A stretch of DNA of 64,000 bases from Synechococcus sp. A18-25c (GTDB lineage Bacteria > Cyanobacteriota > Cyanobacteriia > PCC-6307 > Cyanobiaceae), in the NCBI RefSeq assembly GCF_014280035.1, contig NZ_CP047957.1, positions 744,001-808,000 of the forward strand, in the 5' to 3' direction. The notes below the pieces were generated by a model. That model made no database searches. It worked only from the letters and a program-made list of their open reading frames with translations, and was not told the origin of the DNA. Every line of letters begins with the position of its first letter. Within the stretch, counting starts at the first letter, position 1. The position numbers were made by a program, and so were the translations under genes. Shown here piece after piece: positions 55,240 through 63,975 of the stretch.

Positions 55240-55883
55240 TCGCTGATGCCCCATTCCCGCCGGGCTGCTGCCGCCGCTTGGTTATCCATCTCCGCCTGGC
55301 TGCGGGACGTCTGATTGCGCAGGCTGGCTTCCACCGCAGTGGCATGGATCACAGCATCACTGACGCTCGCCAGTTGCTCTGACAGCTCATTGGATTTCTC
55401 GATCGTCACCACGGTGTCGATCTGTTCCTACCGCCGCTGGAGACCCTCCACCACCGTCAATGCCGTCGACATCTGAGTGCGCAGCGCTGCAATCTCACGC
55501 CGATCGGCATCACGTAGATCCAACAGCTGATTGATCATCCCCATCGCAGCGTTGTCATCGCTGTCCTTCTTCAGATCTGCTGCTTTCAGCTCCAGAAACT
55601 TTCGCTGCCGTTCTGCTGGCCAGTCATAAATCTCTTCTGGCACCTCCATCCCGCTCGAATGCTTGATCGTTCGACCGCTCAACGTTGGCTTGGCTGGTGA
55701 TGACGCCCGCGGGGCAACAGGTGTTTTCACTTGCCCTAACGCCCGAGCCCGAGCCCGCTCCACTGCACCAGGAGGTGCTGCATTCAATGCATCTGCTGCA
55801 CCACGATTTCGCGCTGCTTGTTTCTTTGTTCGCTCAGCACTGATGTCGTAAGCGACCTGTTCACTCTTTGTCAGTTCTGCCAT
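55236..55883 (-). pseudogene. Coiled-coil element protein split by TAG
   Basis: From the ATG at 55,883: MAELTKSEQVAYDISAERTK, then YDWPAERQRKFLELKAADL. TAG at 55,428-55,430, after VVEGLQRR, is followed in frame by EQIDTVVTIEKSNELSEQLA, which continues the coiled coil to the TGA at 55,236. CAG-to-TAG would restore it. The end overlaps the small-terminase-like start. Confidence 0.7.
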
Positions 55884-56365
55884 CAGACCCGACCTCCTTG
55901 TGCCCACACTGCGCGTTGTTCAGATAGTCGCTGTGTCTCTGCATCCTCAGCTTCAATTCGACGCTTGGCGGCAATCTCATCACCACCCGTCTGATGCAAC
56001 ATGTTCTGCCAACGCTTTTCTGCAGCGCCTTTCTCCAACGCCTTGAACTGCTCCTCCAGGCTGTTGTCACGTTGCTGCTGAAATTCACCGACAAACTCAG
56101 CATCGTGATTCCATAAATCCTGCTGTGCTGCAGCACTCAACGGCTCTCCAGATTGCAATTCAGCCATCGTCGCAACACTCAACCCACCACCTGCAGCAAC
56201 ACGCCACCGTGCTGCCTGCGCTGGATCAAGCTCTGCAATCGCTGCTTGCAACAAACCCGCTGTCATCCCTGACTTCTCAAACGGATTAGACGGACTGATC
56301 TTGCTTGAATCAACGCCTGCCATCTTGCAAGCGCGATTTAATAATTGAATCTGTTTTGGTGTCAT
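55883..56365 (-). CDS. Hypothetical element protein (160 aa)
   Basis: MTPKQIQLLNRACKMAGVDS, a Gly/Ser linker and a long charged helix (LEEQFKALEKGAAEKRWQNM). First gene of a coupled operon; its stop overlaps the next start. A 50-codon broken copy lies at 45,003. The small helical style and setting recall phage head or satellite genes, but no family is recognised. Confidence 0.65.
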   Translation of the reverse strand: MTPKQIQLLNRACKMAGVDSSKISPSNPFEKSGMTAGLLQAAIAELDPAQAARWRVAAGGGLSVATMAELQSGEPLSAAAQQDLWNHDAEFVGEFQQQRDNSLEEQFKALEKGAAEKRWQNMLHQTGGDEIAAKRRIEAEDAETQRLSEQRAVWAQGGRV

Positions 56366-56525
56366 GATTTACGGGCTGCAATGTCCCTAATTGACACCCT
56401 AATTTTAGCGAATGCGTTTTATCTACTTTGACTCAACTGCCCTTGTCTATGCCAGGTATTGAAGGCTGATTGATGGGATTAGTCAGACGATTGAAGCAAA
56501 AAAGCTCCTGTTAATGCAGGGGCGC
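56222..56525. repeat. Duplicated segment, copy 2
   Basis: Counterpart of 45,027-45,335. Here the 160-aa gene is intact, so this is the likely original. Confidence 0.85.
56385..56404 (-). promoter_or_regulatory. Direct repeats before the element operon
   Basis: On the minus strand AATTAGGG occurs twice, 12 bases apart, between a TAAAAT -10-like box and the ATG at 56,365. Kept in the 45 kb copy. Possible operator of an element repressor. Confidence 0.4.
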
Positions 56526-56542
56526 ATAAGTAAGTAAGCTAG

Positions 56543-56875
56543 TCACCATGAAGGGCACCCTTTCACCGTCCCATTCAGACTGTACCCCCGATCATATCCT
56601 GAACAACACGTATCACCAGCCACTATGGTTCGTCCACCAGGTGCTTCTACGCAAAGTGTTAGGTAGCTCCCGCCCCCGCCCGCCAAGCGTTCCAGCTCTT
56701 TTTCAGAAAGCTCTAAAGGCTCGCCTGAAGCCAAGTCTTCAGCAGAAATCATAAAACCAGCCTCTTTCGCAATCGCTAGAACTGCGTCTGAATCAGCAGC
56801 AGCTTTGAGCTTCTCCTGAAGGCTGGTGTCGCCTTTGATCTTCTCTAGAAATGCCTTGAGTTGCTCTTCTGACAT
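56543..56875 (-). CDS. Lanthipeptide precursor, longest core
   Basis: 110 residues. The leader ends ELERLAGG. The 43-residue core has four Cys, including a CC pair (GDTCCSGYDRGYS), and many Ser/Thr and Gly. A TATAAA-type -10 lies at 56,900. Several ring patterns are possible. Confidence 0.88.
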   Translation of the reverse strand: MSEEQLKAFLEKIKGDTSLQEKLKAAADSDAVLAIAKEAGFMISAEDLASGEPLELSEKELERLAGGGGSYLTLCVEAPGGRTIVAGDTCCSGYDRGYSLNGTVKGCPSW

Positions 56876-56992
56876 GGGAGGGCGTGGAGCTACAGCCTGT
56901 TTATAGCGACGGTCTCCTGAGATGTCTGTAGCCAACAAAAAAGCCCGCTAAGAGTGCAGGCGATGGTGCCAGGTATTGGAGGCTGATATGGA

Positions 56993-57265
56993 TTATTTCT
57001 CTTCTTTCTTGATTATTTCATCCGTAACAACAGTTGCTGCAATCGTAGCAGTAACGGCAACAGCGGTCGCAATTACGGTGCCACCAGACACGCTTTCCAG
57101 CTCCTCTTCACTGAGTTGGCTGATGTGTTAAGTGCCAAAATCGTGACCATGCTCCTTAGCAATAGACACCACTTCATCCTGTGACTTAGCTGCTTTGAGT
57201 CGGTCTTGGAGGCTGGTGTCGCCATTGACCTTATCCAGAAAGGCTTTGAGTTGTTCTTTGGACAT
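56993..57265 (-). pseudogene. Precursor interrupted by in-frame TAA, core without Cys
   Basis: Leader MSKEQLKAFLDKVNGDTSLQ, AKEHGHDFGT, then TAA at 57,128-57,130, then HISQLSEEELESVSGG and a Thr/Val/Ala-rich core (VIATAVAVTATIAATVV). The core has no Cys, so no lanthionine could form even if it were read. Related to the hydrophobic-core precursor at 50,547. Confidence 0.75.
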
Positions 57266-57443
57266 CGCTGGCTAGGTCGCTTCAGCAGTCTTAGCAACGG
57301 TCGGTAGCGGTGTCTGTATCCAATAAAAAAGCCCGCTAAGTGCGGGCAATGGTGCCAGGTATTGAAGGCTGATTGAAGGGGTTAGTCAGACGATTGAAGC
57401 AATAAAAAACCCCTGTCAATGAAGGGGCTTTGAGGGCATAAGC

Positions 57444-57692
57444 TCAACAACAAGGGCGCGCATCCCACCAAGTCAAACTTATTCTACCGCCAGCCGCACC
57501 TTCCAGCTCATCGTCTGAAACTTCTACCGTTGCCGATTGCATTGATTGAATATCTTCTGCGGTAATTGCAAAGCCTGCGTCTTTGGCGATTTCAAGGGCA
57601 GCTTCAGGTGAGGCTGCTGCCTTGAGCTTTTCCTGAAGGCTGGTGTCAGTTTTAACCTTCTCCAGGAAGGCTTTGAGTTGCTCTTCTGACAT
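57444..57692 (-). CDS. Lanthipeptide precursor, short core
   Basis: 82 residues. Core RISLTWWDARPCC ends in a Cys pair, with Ser3 and Thr5 as partners, so two nested or crossing rings are possible. The leader closely matches the gene at 50,086. Confidence 0.9.
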   Translation of the reverse strand: MSEEQLKAFLEKVKTDTSLQEKLKAAASPEAALEIAKDAGFAITAEDIQSMQSATVEVSDDELEGAAGGRISLTWWDARPCC

Positions 57693-57743
57693 GAAAGGGC
57701 GTGGAGCTACAGCCTTTTGATAGTCACGATTGGCTTCAACGAC

Positions 57744-57827
57744 TCAAACGGTCATCGATGAGCCACCAAAGAGCCTCTTGCGCATGGGTCGCATGCCAGG
57801 GCAACGCCCCCATGGCTCGTCATGCAC
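57744..57827 (-). CDS. Conserved 27-aa frame (copy 2)
   Basis: GTG start, HDEPWGRCPGMRPMRKRLFG. Differs from the 50,898 copy mostly at the C-terminus. Follows the tandem 90-aa precursors by 11 bases. Confidence 0.5.
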   Translation of the reverse strand: MHDEPWGRCPGMRPMRKRLFGGSSMTV

Positions 57828-57838
57828 TTGCTTGTTTC

Positions 57839-58111
57839 TCAGCACCCATTCCAATGACCTCTGTTACCACCAGCAATGGCAGCCAGCGCCACAGCATCTA
57901 GCTCGAAATCATCAAACTCATCGTCCTCGTCCATCTGCTTGAGGAAGCCCTTCACCTCTTCCACCGTGAGGGTCATGCCCTTCTCTGCCGCAATCTCCAC
58001 CATCCGCTTGTAGGACGCTTCAGGGTCTGCAGTGAACAGGCGATACAGCTCGGCTTGCACCTCTGCTGGGACTGAATCGCGGAGTGCTTTGAAGTCGTTG
58101 AGGGTTGTCAT
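57839..58111 (-). CDS. Nif11-type precursor, core without Ser/Thr
   Basis: 90 residues. Leader MTTLNDFKALRDSVPAEVQA to LAAIAGG, core NRGHWNGC. The core has a terminal Cys but no Ser or Thr, so no lanthionine can form within it. It may be modified differently or serve another role. Tandem neighbour of the next gene, three bases apart. Confidence 0.8.
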   Translation of the reverse strand: MTTLNDFKALRDSVPAEVQAELYRLFTADPEASYKRMVEIAAEKGMTLTVEEVKGFLKQMDEDDEFDDFELDAVALAAIAGGNRGHWNGC

Positions 58112-58114
58112 CGT

Positions 58115-58387
58115 TCAGCACGAGCCTTTGCCAGTGAGAGTGCCACCAGCAATCGCAGCAAGGGCAACCGCATCCAGCTCGAAATCATCAAACTCGTCAT
58201 CGTCATCCATCTTTTGCAGGAAGCCACGCACCTCTTCTGAGGTGACCGTCATTCCTTTCTCTGCTGCGATCTCCACCATGCGCTGGATCGAGGCATCAGG
58301 GTCTGAAGTCATCAGCTTGAACAGCTCCCCTTGCACACTCATCGGCACCGCATTGCGCATTGCCTTGAACTCTTCCAGCGTTGCCAT
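58115..58387 (-). CDS. Nif11-type precursor with 8-residue core
   Basis: 90 residues. Leader MATLEEFKAMRNAVPMSVQG; core TLTGKGSC with two Thr, one Ser and a terminal Cys. Upstream member of the tandem pair, itself preceded by the 37-codon frame and tRNA-Arg on the same strand. The leader is about 90% identical to that at 50,993. Confidence 0.8.
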   Translation of the reverse strand: MATLEEFKAMRNAVPMSVQGELFKLMTSDPDASIQRMVEIAAEKGMTVTSEEVRGFLQKMDDDDEFDDFELDAVALAAIAGGTLTGKGSC

Positions 58388-58500
58388 CAGCGAAACTGCA
58401 GCGTGACTCCGTTGTAGCCCTGATGCGGCAACAGTTCAGCCACCCGGATCGATCCGGTTAGCCCATCGCAAGGGCAGTAAGGGCGCGATCACCACGGTGC

Positions 58501-58614
58501 TCACCAGACTTTCACAGCATCGCTGCTGCCGACCTTCCAGGGCGTCAGGCCTTTGCTGATGGCGATCGCCATGTCAGCGGTGGCCTCAGCCATGTGGCTG
58601 TTGTCGTCGACCAT
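58501..58614 (-). CDS. Conserved 37-aa frame (copy 3)
   Basis: MVDDNSHMAEATADMAIAIS with the shared C-terminus. Starts 33 bases after the 3' end of the intact tRNA-Arg and could be transcribed from the tRNA promoter. Confidence 0.6.
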   Translation of the reverse strand: MVDDNSHMAEATADMAIAISKGLTPWKVGSSDAVKVW

Positions 58615-58646
58615 CCGCTTGGCTTTGCCTGACAAGATTTTTTAGA

Positions 58647-58720
58647 CGCCCCCTGATGGATTCGAACCATCGACCGACTGCTTAGAAGGCAGTTGCTCTA
58701 TCCAGCTGAGCTAAGGGAGC
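58647..58720 (-). tRNA. tRNA-Arg(UCU)
   Basis: 74 bases. The acceptor GCTCCCT pairs with AGGGGGC (one G-T), the anticodon loop CTTCTAA gives UCU, and the T-arm GATGGTTCGAATCCATC is perfect. CCA not encoded. The only intact copy of the four; the island lies at its 3' end, the usual integration side for tyrosine recombinases. Confidence 0.96.
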
Positions 58721-58787
58721 AGAGGGCTCATTGTTGCAGTCGATCCCGGCGGCGGCACCTAAGGTTGGATGCTGTGCAACTTTCGCG

Positions 58788-59576
58788 ATGGCACCCAGCC
58801 GGCTTACAGACAGTCAGAAGCAAGAGCTGCTGGAGCGGTATCGCGCCGGGGAAACCAGTGCCGTACTGGCAGACGCCTTCGGATGCAGCACCAACACGGT
58901 CAGTCGTACGGTGCGAACGCTGTTATCGCCTGACGAGTACAGCGCACTCAAAGCTTTGCGTTCCCGCGGTGCTTCTGCTGCACCACAAGCCAAGGCCGGT
59001 GCTGACCTCAGCTCAGCACCGGAGGCTCCGAAGTCCGAAGCTATGCCGTCAGACCCGTCGGATCCAGAGGAACAATCAGCCCAAGAAGACGAGCAGGCTG
59101 AAGACGACAGTCCGTCCACTCTGGCTCTCGACGATGCTGATGACTTCGGAGCGGATGAGCCAGAGGACATCAGTGAAGACGACGACCTCGCTCCTGACCC
59201 TGATGATGTGTTTCACGAGGTGGCCGTTCTCGCTGTTGACCTGCCTCAGGTCAGCCGCGAGCAAATGAGCTGTCTGCCCTTTGCCGCTGGCGTGTTGCCT
59301 GAAAGTGTCTACATGCTGGTGGATAAAACCGTGGAGCTGGACCCTCGACCGCTGAGTGAATTTCCTGAGCTCGGCGTTGCTGATCCTTCTGAACTGTCGC
59401 GACAAGCCTTATATCTGTACGCCACCCCCAGGACGGCAAAGCGTCAGTGTGGTCGCAGCCAGCGCGTGATCAAAGTGCCTGACACGCAGGTGTTTGAGCG
59501 CACCACGCGTCACCTGGTGGCTCGCGGCATCACGCGCCTGGTGATGGAAGGAGCGTTGTATTCCCTCGACGCCTGA
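58788..59576 (+). CDS. Helix-turn-helix protein with acidic linker
   Basis: 262 residues from the Met at 58,788. The N-terminal HTH reads LTDSQKQELLERYRAGE and CSTNTVSRTVRTLL, like a resolvase or transposase DNA-binding domain. Then a long Asp/Glu/Ser-rich linker and a C-terminal domain (ELDPRPLSEFPELGVADPSE). Just right of the tRNA, so it probably belongs to the core flank. Confidence 0.7.
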   Translation: MAPSRLTDSQKQELLERYRAGETSAVLADAFGCSTNTVSRTVRTLLSPDEYSALKALRSRGASAAPQAKAGADLSSAPEAPKSEAMPSDPSDPEEQSAQEDEQAEDDSPSTLALDDADDFGADEPEDISEDDDLAPDPDDVFHEVAVLAVDLPQVSREQMSCLPFAAGVLPESVYMLVDKTVELDPRPLSEFPELGVADPSELSRQALYLYATPRTAKRQCGRSQRVIKVPDTQVFERTTRHLVARGITRLVMEGALYSLDA

Positions 59577-59581
59577 TTGAC

Positions 59582-59809
59582 CTACTGCTGAGAGTTAGGC
59601 ATCAGGAGGGCTGTAAGGCTGCCACCGCTAACAACCCCAAGCACCGCACTCACGCCAACGACAAAACCAGCGGGCAATGGAGCCGTTTCTCCAATGCCAA
59701 GTCGCAGGCGATAGCGATCACTCAGGTTCTGGGCTCCTAGACAGAGCACCACCAGCAGGGCTGCGCCTGATCCCAGCGTGATCATCAGCAGTCGCAGGCG
59801 CAGCAGCAT
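59582..59809 (-). CDS. Small membrane protein (75 aa)
   Basis: Two hydrophobic segments (LLMITLGSGAALLVVLCLG; GFVVGVSAVLGVVSGGSL) around a basic loop with SDRYRLRLG. Downstream of rsmI on the same strand. Unknown. Confidence 0.65.
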   Translation of the reverse strand: MLLRLRLLMITLGSGAALLVVLCLGAQNLSDRYRLRLGIGETAPLPAGFVVGVSAVLGVVSGGSLTALLMPNSQQ

Positions 59810-59832
59810 GCCGCGTGGTTCAAAAGGTGGGC

Positions 59833-60699
59833 TCAGTCTGCCTGGTTCTCTGCGGTGTGCAGCAGTGCATATAACTCCCGCTTGGATCGGCCACTGCGTT
59901 GAGCCAGATCCCGAGCTGCATCACTGGCTTTCATGCCATCGGCAATCAGTTCCTGGAGTTGCTGCAGGCATGCCTCGTCATCCAGAGGGTCTGGAGCCTG
60001 CACTTCGGCGCCACCCAGCACCAAAGTGAATTCTCCTTGGGGTGCCTGATGGGTGAAATGAGCCAAAGCGTGCCCGATCGTCGGTCCAACCTGCTCTTCG
60101 TGGCGTTTGGTTAGTTCACGGGTTACCTGCAGAGGGCGTGCCGCACCACAGTGCTCCTGTAATTCCTCCAGCAATTTCAGAAGTCGGTGGGGTGCCTCGT
60201 ACAGCACAGTCGTGCGGGGTTCCTTGGCAAGGGTTTCCAGGCGTTGTCTGCGATCCCTCCCCTTAGCGGGCAGAAATCCTTCGAAGCAGAAACGACCGCT
60301 GGGGAGTCCGCTGCTAACCAGGGCGGTGGTGGCGGCGCAAGGCCCTGGGATACAGATCACGGCATGGCCTGCTGCTCTGGCTGCAGCCACCAGCTCTTCG
60401 CCTGGGTCGCTAATCCCTGGTAGCCCAGCATCACTGATCACCGCCACGCTGCGGCCCTGGCTGAGCTCATCCAGCAACTGGGGGATGCGGGCGTGGGTGT
60501 TGTGCTGATGAAAGCTGCAGCGTCTGGCTGTCGATCCCAGAGAGACGAGCAGCTGGCCGCTGTGACGTGTGTCTTCACAGGCCACCGTGTTTACCGCCGC
60601 CAGCAATGCACGCGCCCTTGGCGAAAGGTCACCGAGATGACCGATCGGTGTGCCGACCATATAGAGAACACCGTTCTCCGGTTCGGCGCGCTGCTTCAC
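59833..60699 (-). CDS. rsmI: 16S rRNA 2'-O-methyltransferase RsmI
   Basis: 288 residues. VGTPIGHLGDLSPRA, CEDTRHSGQLL and SDAGLPGISDPGEELV are RsmI hallmarks of the tetrapyrrole-methylase fold. Methylates C1402 in 16S rRNA. Diverges from cysQ with about 24 bases between starts. Confidence 0.95.
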   Translation of the reverse strand: MKQRAEPENGVLYMVGTPIGHLGDLSPRARALLAAVNTVACEDTRHSGQLLVSLGSTARRCSFHQHNTHARIPQLLDELSQGRSVAVISDAGLPGISDPGEELVAAARAAGHAVICIPGPCAATTALVSSGLPSGRFCFEGFLPAKGRDRRQRLETLAKEPRTTVLYEAPHRLLKLLEELQEHCGAARPLQVTRELTKRHEEQVGPTIGHALAHFTHQAPQGEFTLVLGGAEVQAPDPLDDEACLQQLQELIADGMKASDAARDLAQRSGRSKRELYALLHTAENQAD

Positions 60700-60722
60700 A
60701 ATGGCTCCGCCCAGACCTACCC

Positions 60723-61640
60723 ATGATGCCGACTGCTCTGACTTTGCCTGCCGGTGTCAGCCAGGACGCTTTGCTCGCGGCTTTGCGTCCACTCTGTTGG
60801 GGAGCTGCAGATATCTTGCGGGCCTATGCCCGCGGTGAGCAGCCACCGCACGGCTTTCCCAAGGTTTTGCGCGTTGATGACGGTGGAGATGGCCCGGTGT
60901 CTGCGGCTGATCTAGCTGTGAACCAGTGGTTGCTGGATGGCCTTAAGCAGGGGTTCCCGGAGGTGGATTGGACGCTACTCAGCGAAGAAACGGCCAAGGA
61001 GCAGCTCACGGAAGGCCAACCGCTGCCTGCGGAATGGCTCTGGATCCTTGATCCCCTCGATGGCACCAAGGATTTTCTCCAGGGCACCGGCGAATACGCC
61101 GTTCATCTGGCTCTGGTGCACGGGCGGCGTCCCGTGCTGGGGGTGGTGCTGCTGCCGGAAGCCGACGAACTCTGGATCGGCCTTGTCGGCGAGGGGGCCT
61201 GGTGTGAAGACCGCCAGGGCGAGCGGTCGCCGGTTCGCTTCAGCGACAGAACCACGGTTTCGGAGCTGATCCTGGTGGCCAGCCGTAGCCATCGTGACGA
61301 CCGTCTGGTGACGTTGATTGACACCCTCGCCCTTGGCGGTTCTAAAGCGGTGGGCAGCGTCGGCTACAAAGTCGCCACGATTCTGCGCGGCGAGACCGAT
61401 CTCTATGTCTCACTCTCCGGCAAAAGTGCTCCCAAGGACTGGGACATGGCCGCGCCGGAAGCGGTGCTGCTGGCTGCAGGTGGTGCCTTCACCCATGCCG
61501 ATGGTCAGCCTTTGACGTACAACACTGGCGATGTGCGTCAGGCCGGGTGTCTGATCGCTAGTCATGGAAAAGCCCATGCCGCTCTTGAAGAGAAAGCGAC
61601 ACGGGCCATGGAAAGGATCGATCCTGGTTTTCAGGTCTGA
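60723..61640 (+). CDS. cysQ: 3'(2'),5'-bisphosphate nucleotidase (CysQ-like)
   Basis: 305 residues from the ATG at 60,723. An inositol-monophosphatase fold with metal-binding LLSEETA, WILDPLDGTKDFLQG and PKDWDMAAPEAVLLAAGG. Likely removes the 3'-phosphate of PAP, or acts on a related sugar phosphate. The frame is open upstream but overlaps rsmI. Confidence 0.88.
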   Translation: MMPTALTLPAGVSQDALLAALRPLCWGAADILRAYARGEQPPHGFPKVLRVDDGGDGPVSAADLAVNQWLLDGLKQGFPEVDWTLLSEETAKEQLTEGQPLPAEWLWILDPLDGTKDFLQGTGEYAVHLALVHGRRPVLGVVLLPEADELWIGLVGEGAWCEDRQGERSPVRFSDRTTVSELILVASRSHRDDRLVTLIDTLALGGSKAVGSVGYKVATILRGETDLYVSLSGKSAPKDWDMAAPEAVLLAAGGAFTHADGQPLTYNTGDVRQAGCLIASHGKAHAALEEKATRAMERIDPGFQV

Positions 61641-61651
61641 ACCTGAGCCCC

Positions 61652-63817
61652 TCAGGAGAGGGGCGCGACGGGGGTCGGAGCAGGTTCGGGAGCTGCATCC
61701 TCTCCGCTCTGGGGCACTCCGCGGAGAGTGAGGTTGATACGGCCGCGGTTGTCGATCTCACGCACGCGCACGGTGACCTCATCGCCCACTTTCACCACAT
61801 CTTCCACTTTCTCCACCCGCGCCTCGGAGAGCTGGGAGATGTGGATCATGCCCTCCTTGCCAGGAAGAATTTCCACGAAGGCCCCGATCGGAATGATGCG
61901 GGTGATCGAACCGCTGAACACTTCGCCTTCATTCACCTTGCGCGTCAGTCCTTCGATGATCTTCTGGGCCTCGTCGGCGGCCGCACCGTCGTGCGAAGCA
62001 ATGGTGACGATGCCACTGTCCTCGATGTCGATCTTGGTGTTGGTGCGCTCGGTGATGCCCTTGATGGTGCGTCCGCCAGGACCGATCACTGTGCCGATCA
62101 GTTCCGGATCGATGCGGAAGCTCAACAGACGTGGAGCATGGGGTGACATGCCTTCACGCGGGGTGTCGATGGCCTCCATCATCTTTTCAAGGATGTGAAG
62201 ACGGGCAGGACGCGCCTGATTGATGGCTTCAGCCACTGTGTTGATGGCCAAACCGGTGATCTTCATGTCCATCTGCAGGGCGGTGATCCCCTTGTCGGTG
62301 CCGGCCACCTTGAAGTCCATATCGCCGAGGAAATCTTCGATTCCCTGGATGTCGGTGAGGATGCGCACCTCCTTGCCTTCCTTGATCAGGCCCATGGCGG
62401 CGCCGCTCACCGGTGCCTTGAGCGGAACACCAGCGTCCATCAGCGCGAGGGTGCTCCCGCAGACCGAACCCATGGAGGTGGAGCCGTTGGAGCTGAGCAC
62501 TTCGCTCACCACACGCACCACGTACGGGAAGGTGTCTTTGGCCGGAAGCACGGGAAGAATCGCCCGCTCGGCCAGGGCTCCATGACCGATCTCGCGCCGT
62601 CCCGGAGAGCGCATTGGTTTGGTCTCGCCGACGGAGTAGGGCGGGAAGTTGTAGTGGTGGAGGTAGGTCTTCTCGGTGTTTGGGTTGAGATCATCCATCT
62701 CCTGGGCATCACTGGGAGTGCCGAGGGTGGCGGTGGACAACACCTGGGTGAGTCCACGTTGGAACAGGCCCGAGCCATGAACGCGCTTGGGCAGCACGCC
62801 AGCCAGAGCGCTGATTGGACGAACCTGATCCAGGGCGCGTCCATCAACGCGCTTGCCGTCCTTAACAATTTGCTGGCGCATCAACTTCTTGGTCAGAGCC
62901 TTGAAGCTGGTGGGCAGGGCCTTGCCGTTGGCAGACACCAGCTGACGCACTGGGTCGTTGTCCTTCAGCCCGTCAATGCTCTCTGCGGTCTTGCTACGGA
63001 TCGCGTCCAGTTTTTCGTCCCGTTCGGCCTTGCTTTGGTCGAACTGGCTCAGCACCTCACCGATCGCCTTGCTGCACGCCTTCTCGAGGTAAACCGGCAG
63101 GGTGGTGTCTTCGCTGGGAGCCTCAGGTTTCACCTGCTTGATGCCCGCGTCTTTGAGGATGGTCTCCTGGGCCTTGATCAGCTCGCAGACAGCCTCGTAA
63201 CCGAAGTCAATCGCTTCGATCACGTCCTGCTCGGGTAGCTGGTTGGCGCCTGCCTCCACCATCACCACACCTTCCGGTGTTCCGGCTACCACCAGGTCCA
63301 GATCACCGCGTTCGATTTCTCGGTAGCTGGGGTTTAACACGAAGTCGTCTCCGAGGAGACCGACTCGCACCGCCGCCATAGGGCCGTGGAAGGGAATGCC
63401 TGCAAGCAGCGTGGCCAGGGAAGCACCAGTCACCGACAGCACATCAGCGGGGACCCGCTCATCCAAAGACATGCAGGTGGCCACGATCTGCAGGTCATCC
63501 CTGAGCCAGCTGGGGAATAGCGGCCGCATCGGGCGGTCGATCAGGCGGCTGATCAGCGTGGCCCGTTCTGGCGGACGTCCTTCCCGGCGCATGAAACTGC
63601 CAGGGATGCGACCTGCGGCATACAGACGCTCCTCGTAATCGCAAATGAGGGGCAGGAAATCAATGCCCTCGCGTCCTGCTGAACGGGTGGCGGTCACGAG
63701 CACGGACGTGTCACCGCACTCAATCATCACGGAACCACCGGCCTGGGGGGCATACCGCCCTGTGGTCAGTCGAATCTCCCGACCGTCAAAGGAGATCGAC
63801 TGTGTCTGACCTTGCAC
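61652..63817 (-). CDS. pnp: Polyribonucleotide nucleotidyltransferase
   Basis: 721 residues, complete. First RNase PH domain ([20 protein letters not shown]), helical linker, second RNase PH domain ([19 protein letters not shown]), KH domain with [14 protein letters not shown] and S1 domain ([20 protein letters not shown]). It degrades RNA with phosphate. Downstream of rpsN. Confidence 0.97.
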   Translation of the reverse strand: MQGQTQSISFDGREIRLTTGRYAPQAGGSVMIECGDTSVLVTATRSAGREGIDFLPLICDYEERLYAAGRIPGSFMRREGRPPERATLISRLIDRPMRPLFPSWLRDDLQIVATCMSLDERVPADVLSVTGASLATLLAGIPFHGPMAAVRVGLLGDDFVLNPSYREIERGDLDLVVAGTPEGVVMVEAGANQLPEQDVIEAIDFGYEAVCELIKAQETILKDAGIKQVKPEAPSEDTTLPVYLEKACSKAIGEVLSQFDQSKAERDEKLDAIRSKTAESIDGLKDNDPVRQLVSANGKALPTSFKALTKKLMRQQIVKDGKRVDGRALDQVRPISALAGVLPKRVHGSGLFQRGLTQVLSTATLGTPSDAQEMDDLNPNTEKTYLHHYNFPPYSVGETKPMRSPGRREIGHGALAERAILPVLPAKDTFPYVVRVVSEVLSSNGSTSMGSVCGSTLALMDAGVPLKAPVSGAAMGLIKEGKEVRILTDIQGIEDFLGDMDFKVAGTDKGITALQMDMKITGLAINTVAEAINQARPARLHILEKMMEAIDTPREGMSPHAPRLLSFRIDPELIGTVIGPGGRTIKGITERTNTKIDIEDSGIVTIASHDGAAADEAQKIIEGLTRKVNEGEVFSGSITRIIPIGAFVEILPGKEGMIHISQLSEARVEKVEDVVKVGDEVTVRVREIDNRGRINLTLRGVPQSGEDAAPEPAPTPVAPLS

Positions 63818-63917
63818 TGTTGTTTATGTCTTTCTGTCAAGTCTGATTCTGGCACTTCACCGGATTCAACCGCCAATCCCTCGGAATCCACTCAGTTTGC
63901 TGACGACGATTGCATCA

Positions 63918-63947
63918 AAAAAGGAGGTGATTGCTCACCTCCTTTTT
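63918..63947. terminator. Bidirectional terminator between rpsN and pnp
   Basis: AAAAAGGAGGTGA and its exact complement around TTGC, with A and T runs on either side. It would end rpsN transcripts on the minus strand. Confidence 0.88.
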
Positions 63948-63975
63948 CGTTTAGAAGCGTTTTGACCTCAGCGGA

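Larger units (their letters stand above)
51571..58646. mobile_element. Island element 3 (largest)
   Basis: Runs from the third tRNA fragment to the intact tRNA-Arg. Contains two small coupled genes, a broken recombinase, an amine oxidase, a phage-like operon and five precursors. It has the most complete gene set, so it may be closest to the ancestral element. Confidence 0.7.

Noticed and set aside
45255-57430. CRISPR array suggested by regular repeats
   Set aside because: Repeats are about 80 bases, irregularly spaced and separated by genes, with terminator hairpins; no spacers of uniform length.
44830-58646. A lanthionine synthetase or exporter gene in the island
   Set aside because: No frame is long enough or carries LanM zinc ligands or ABC motifs.
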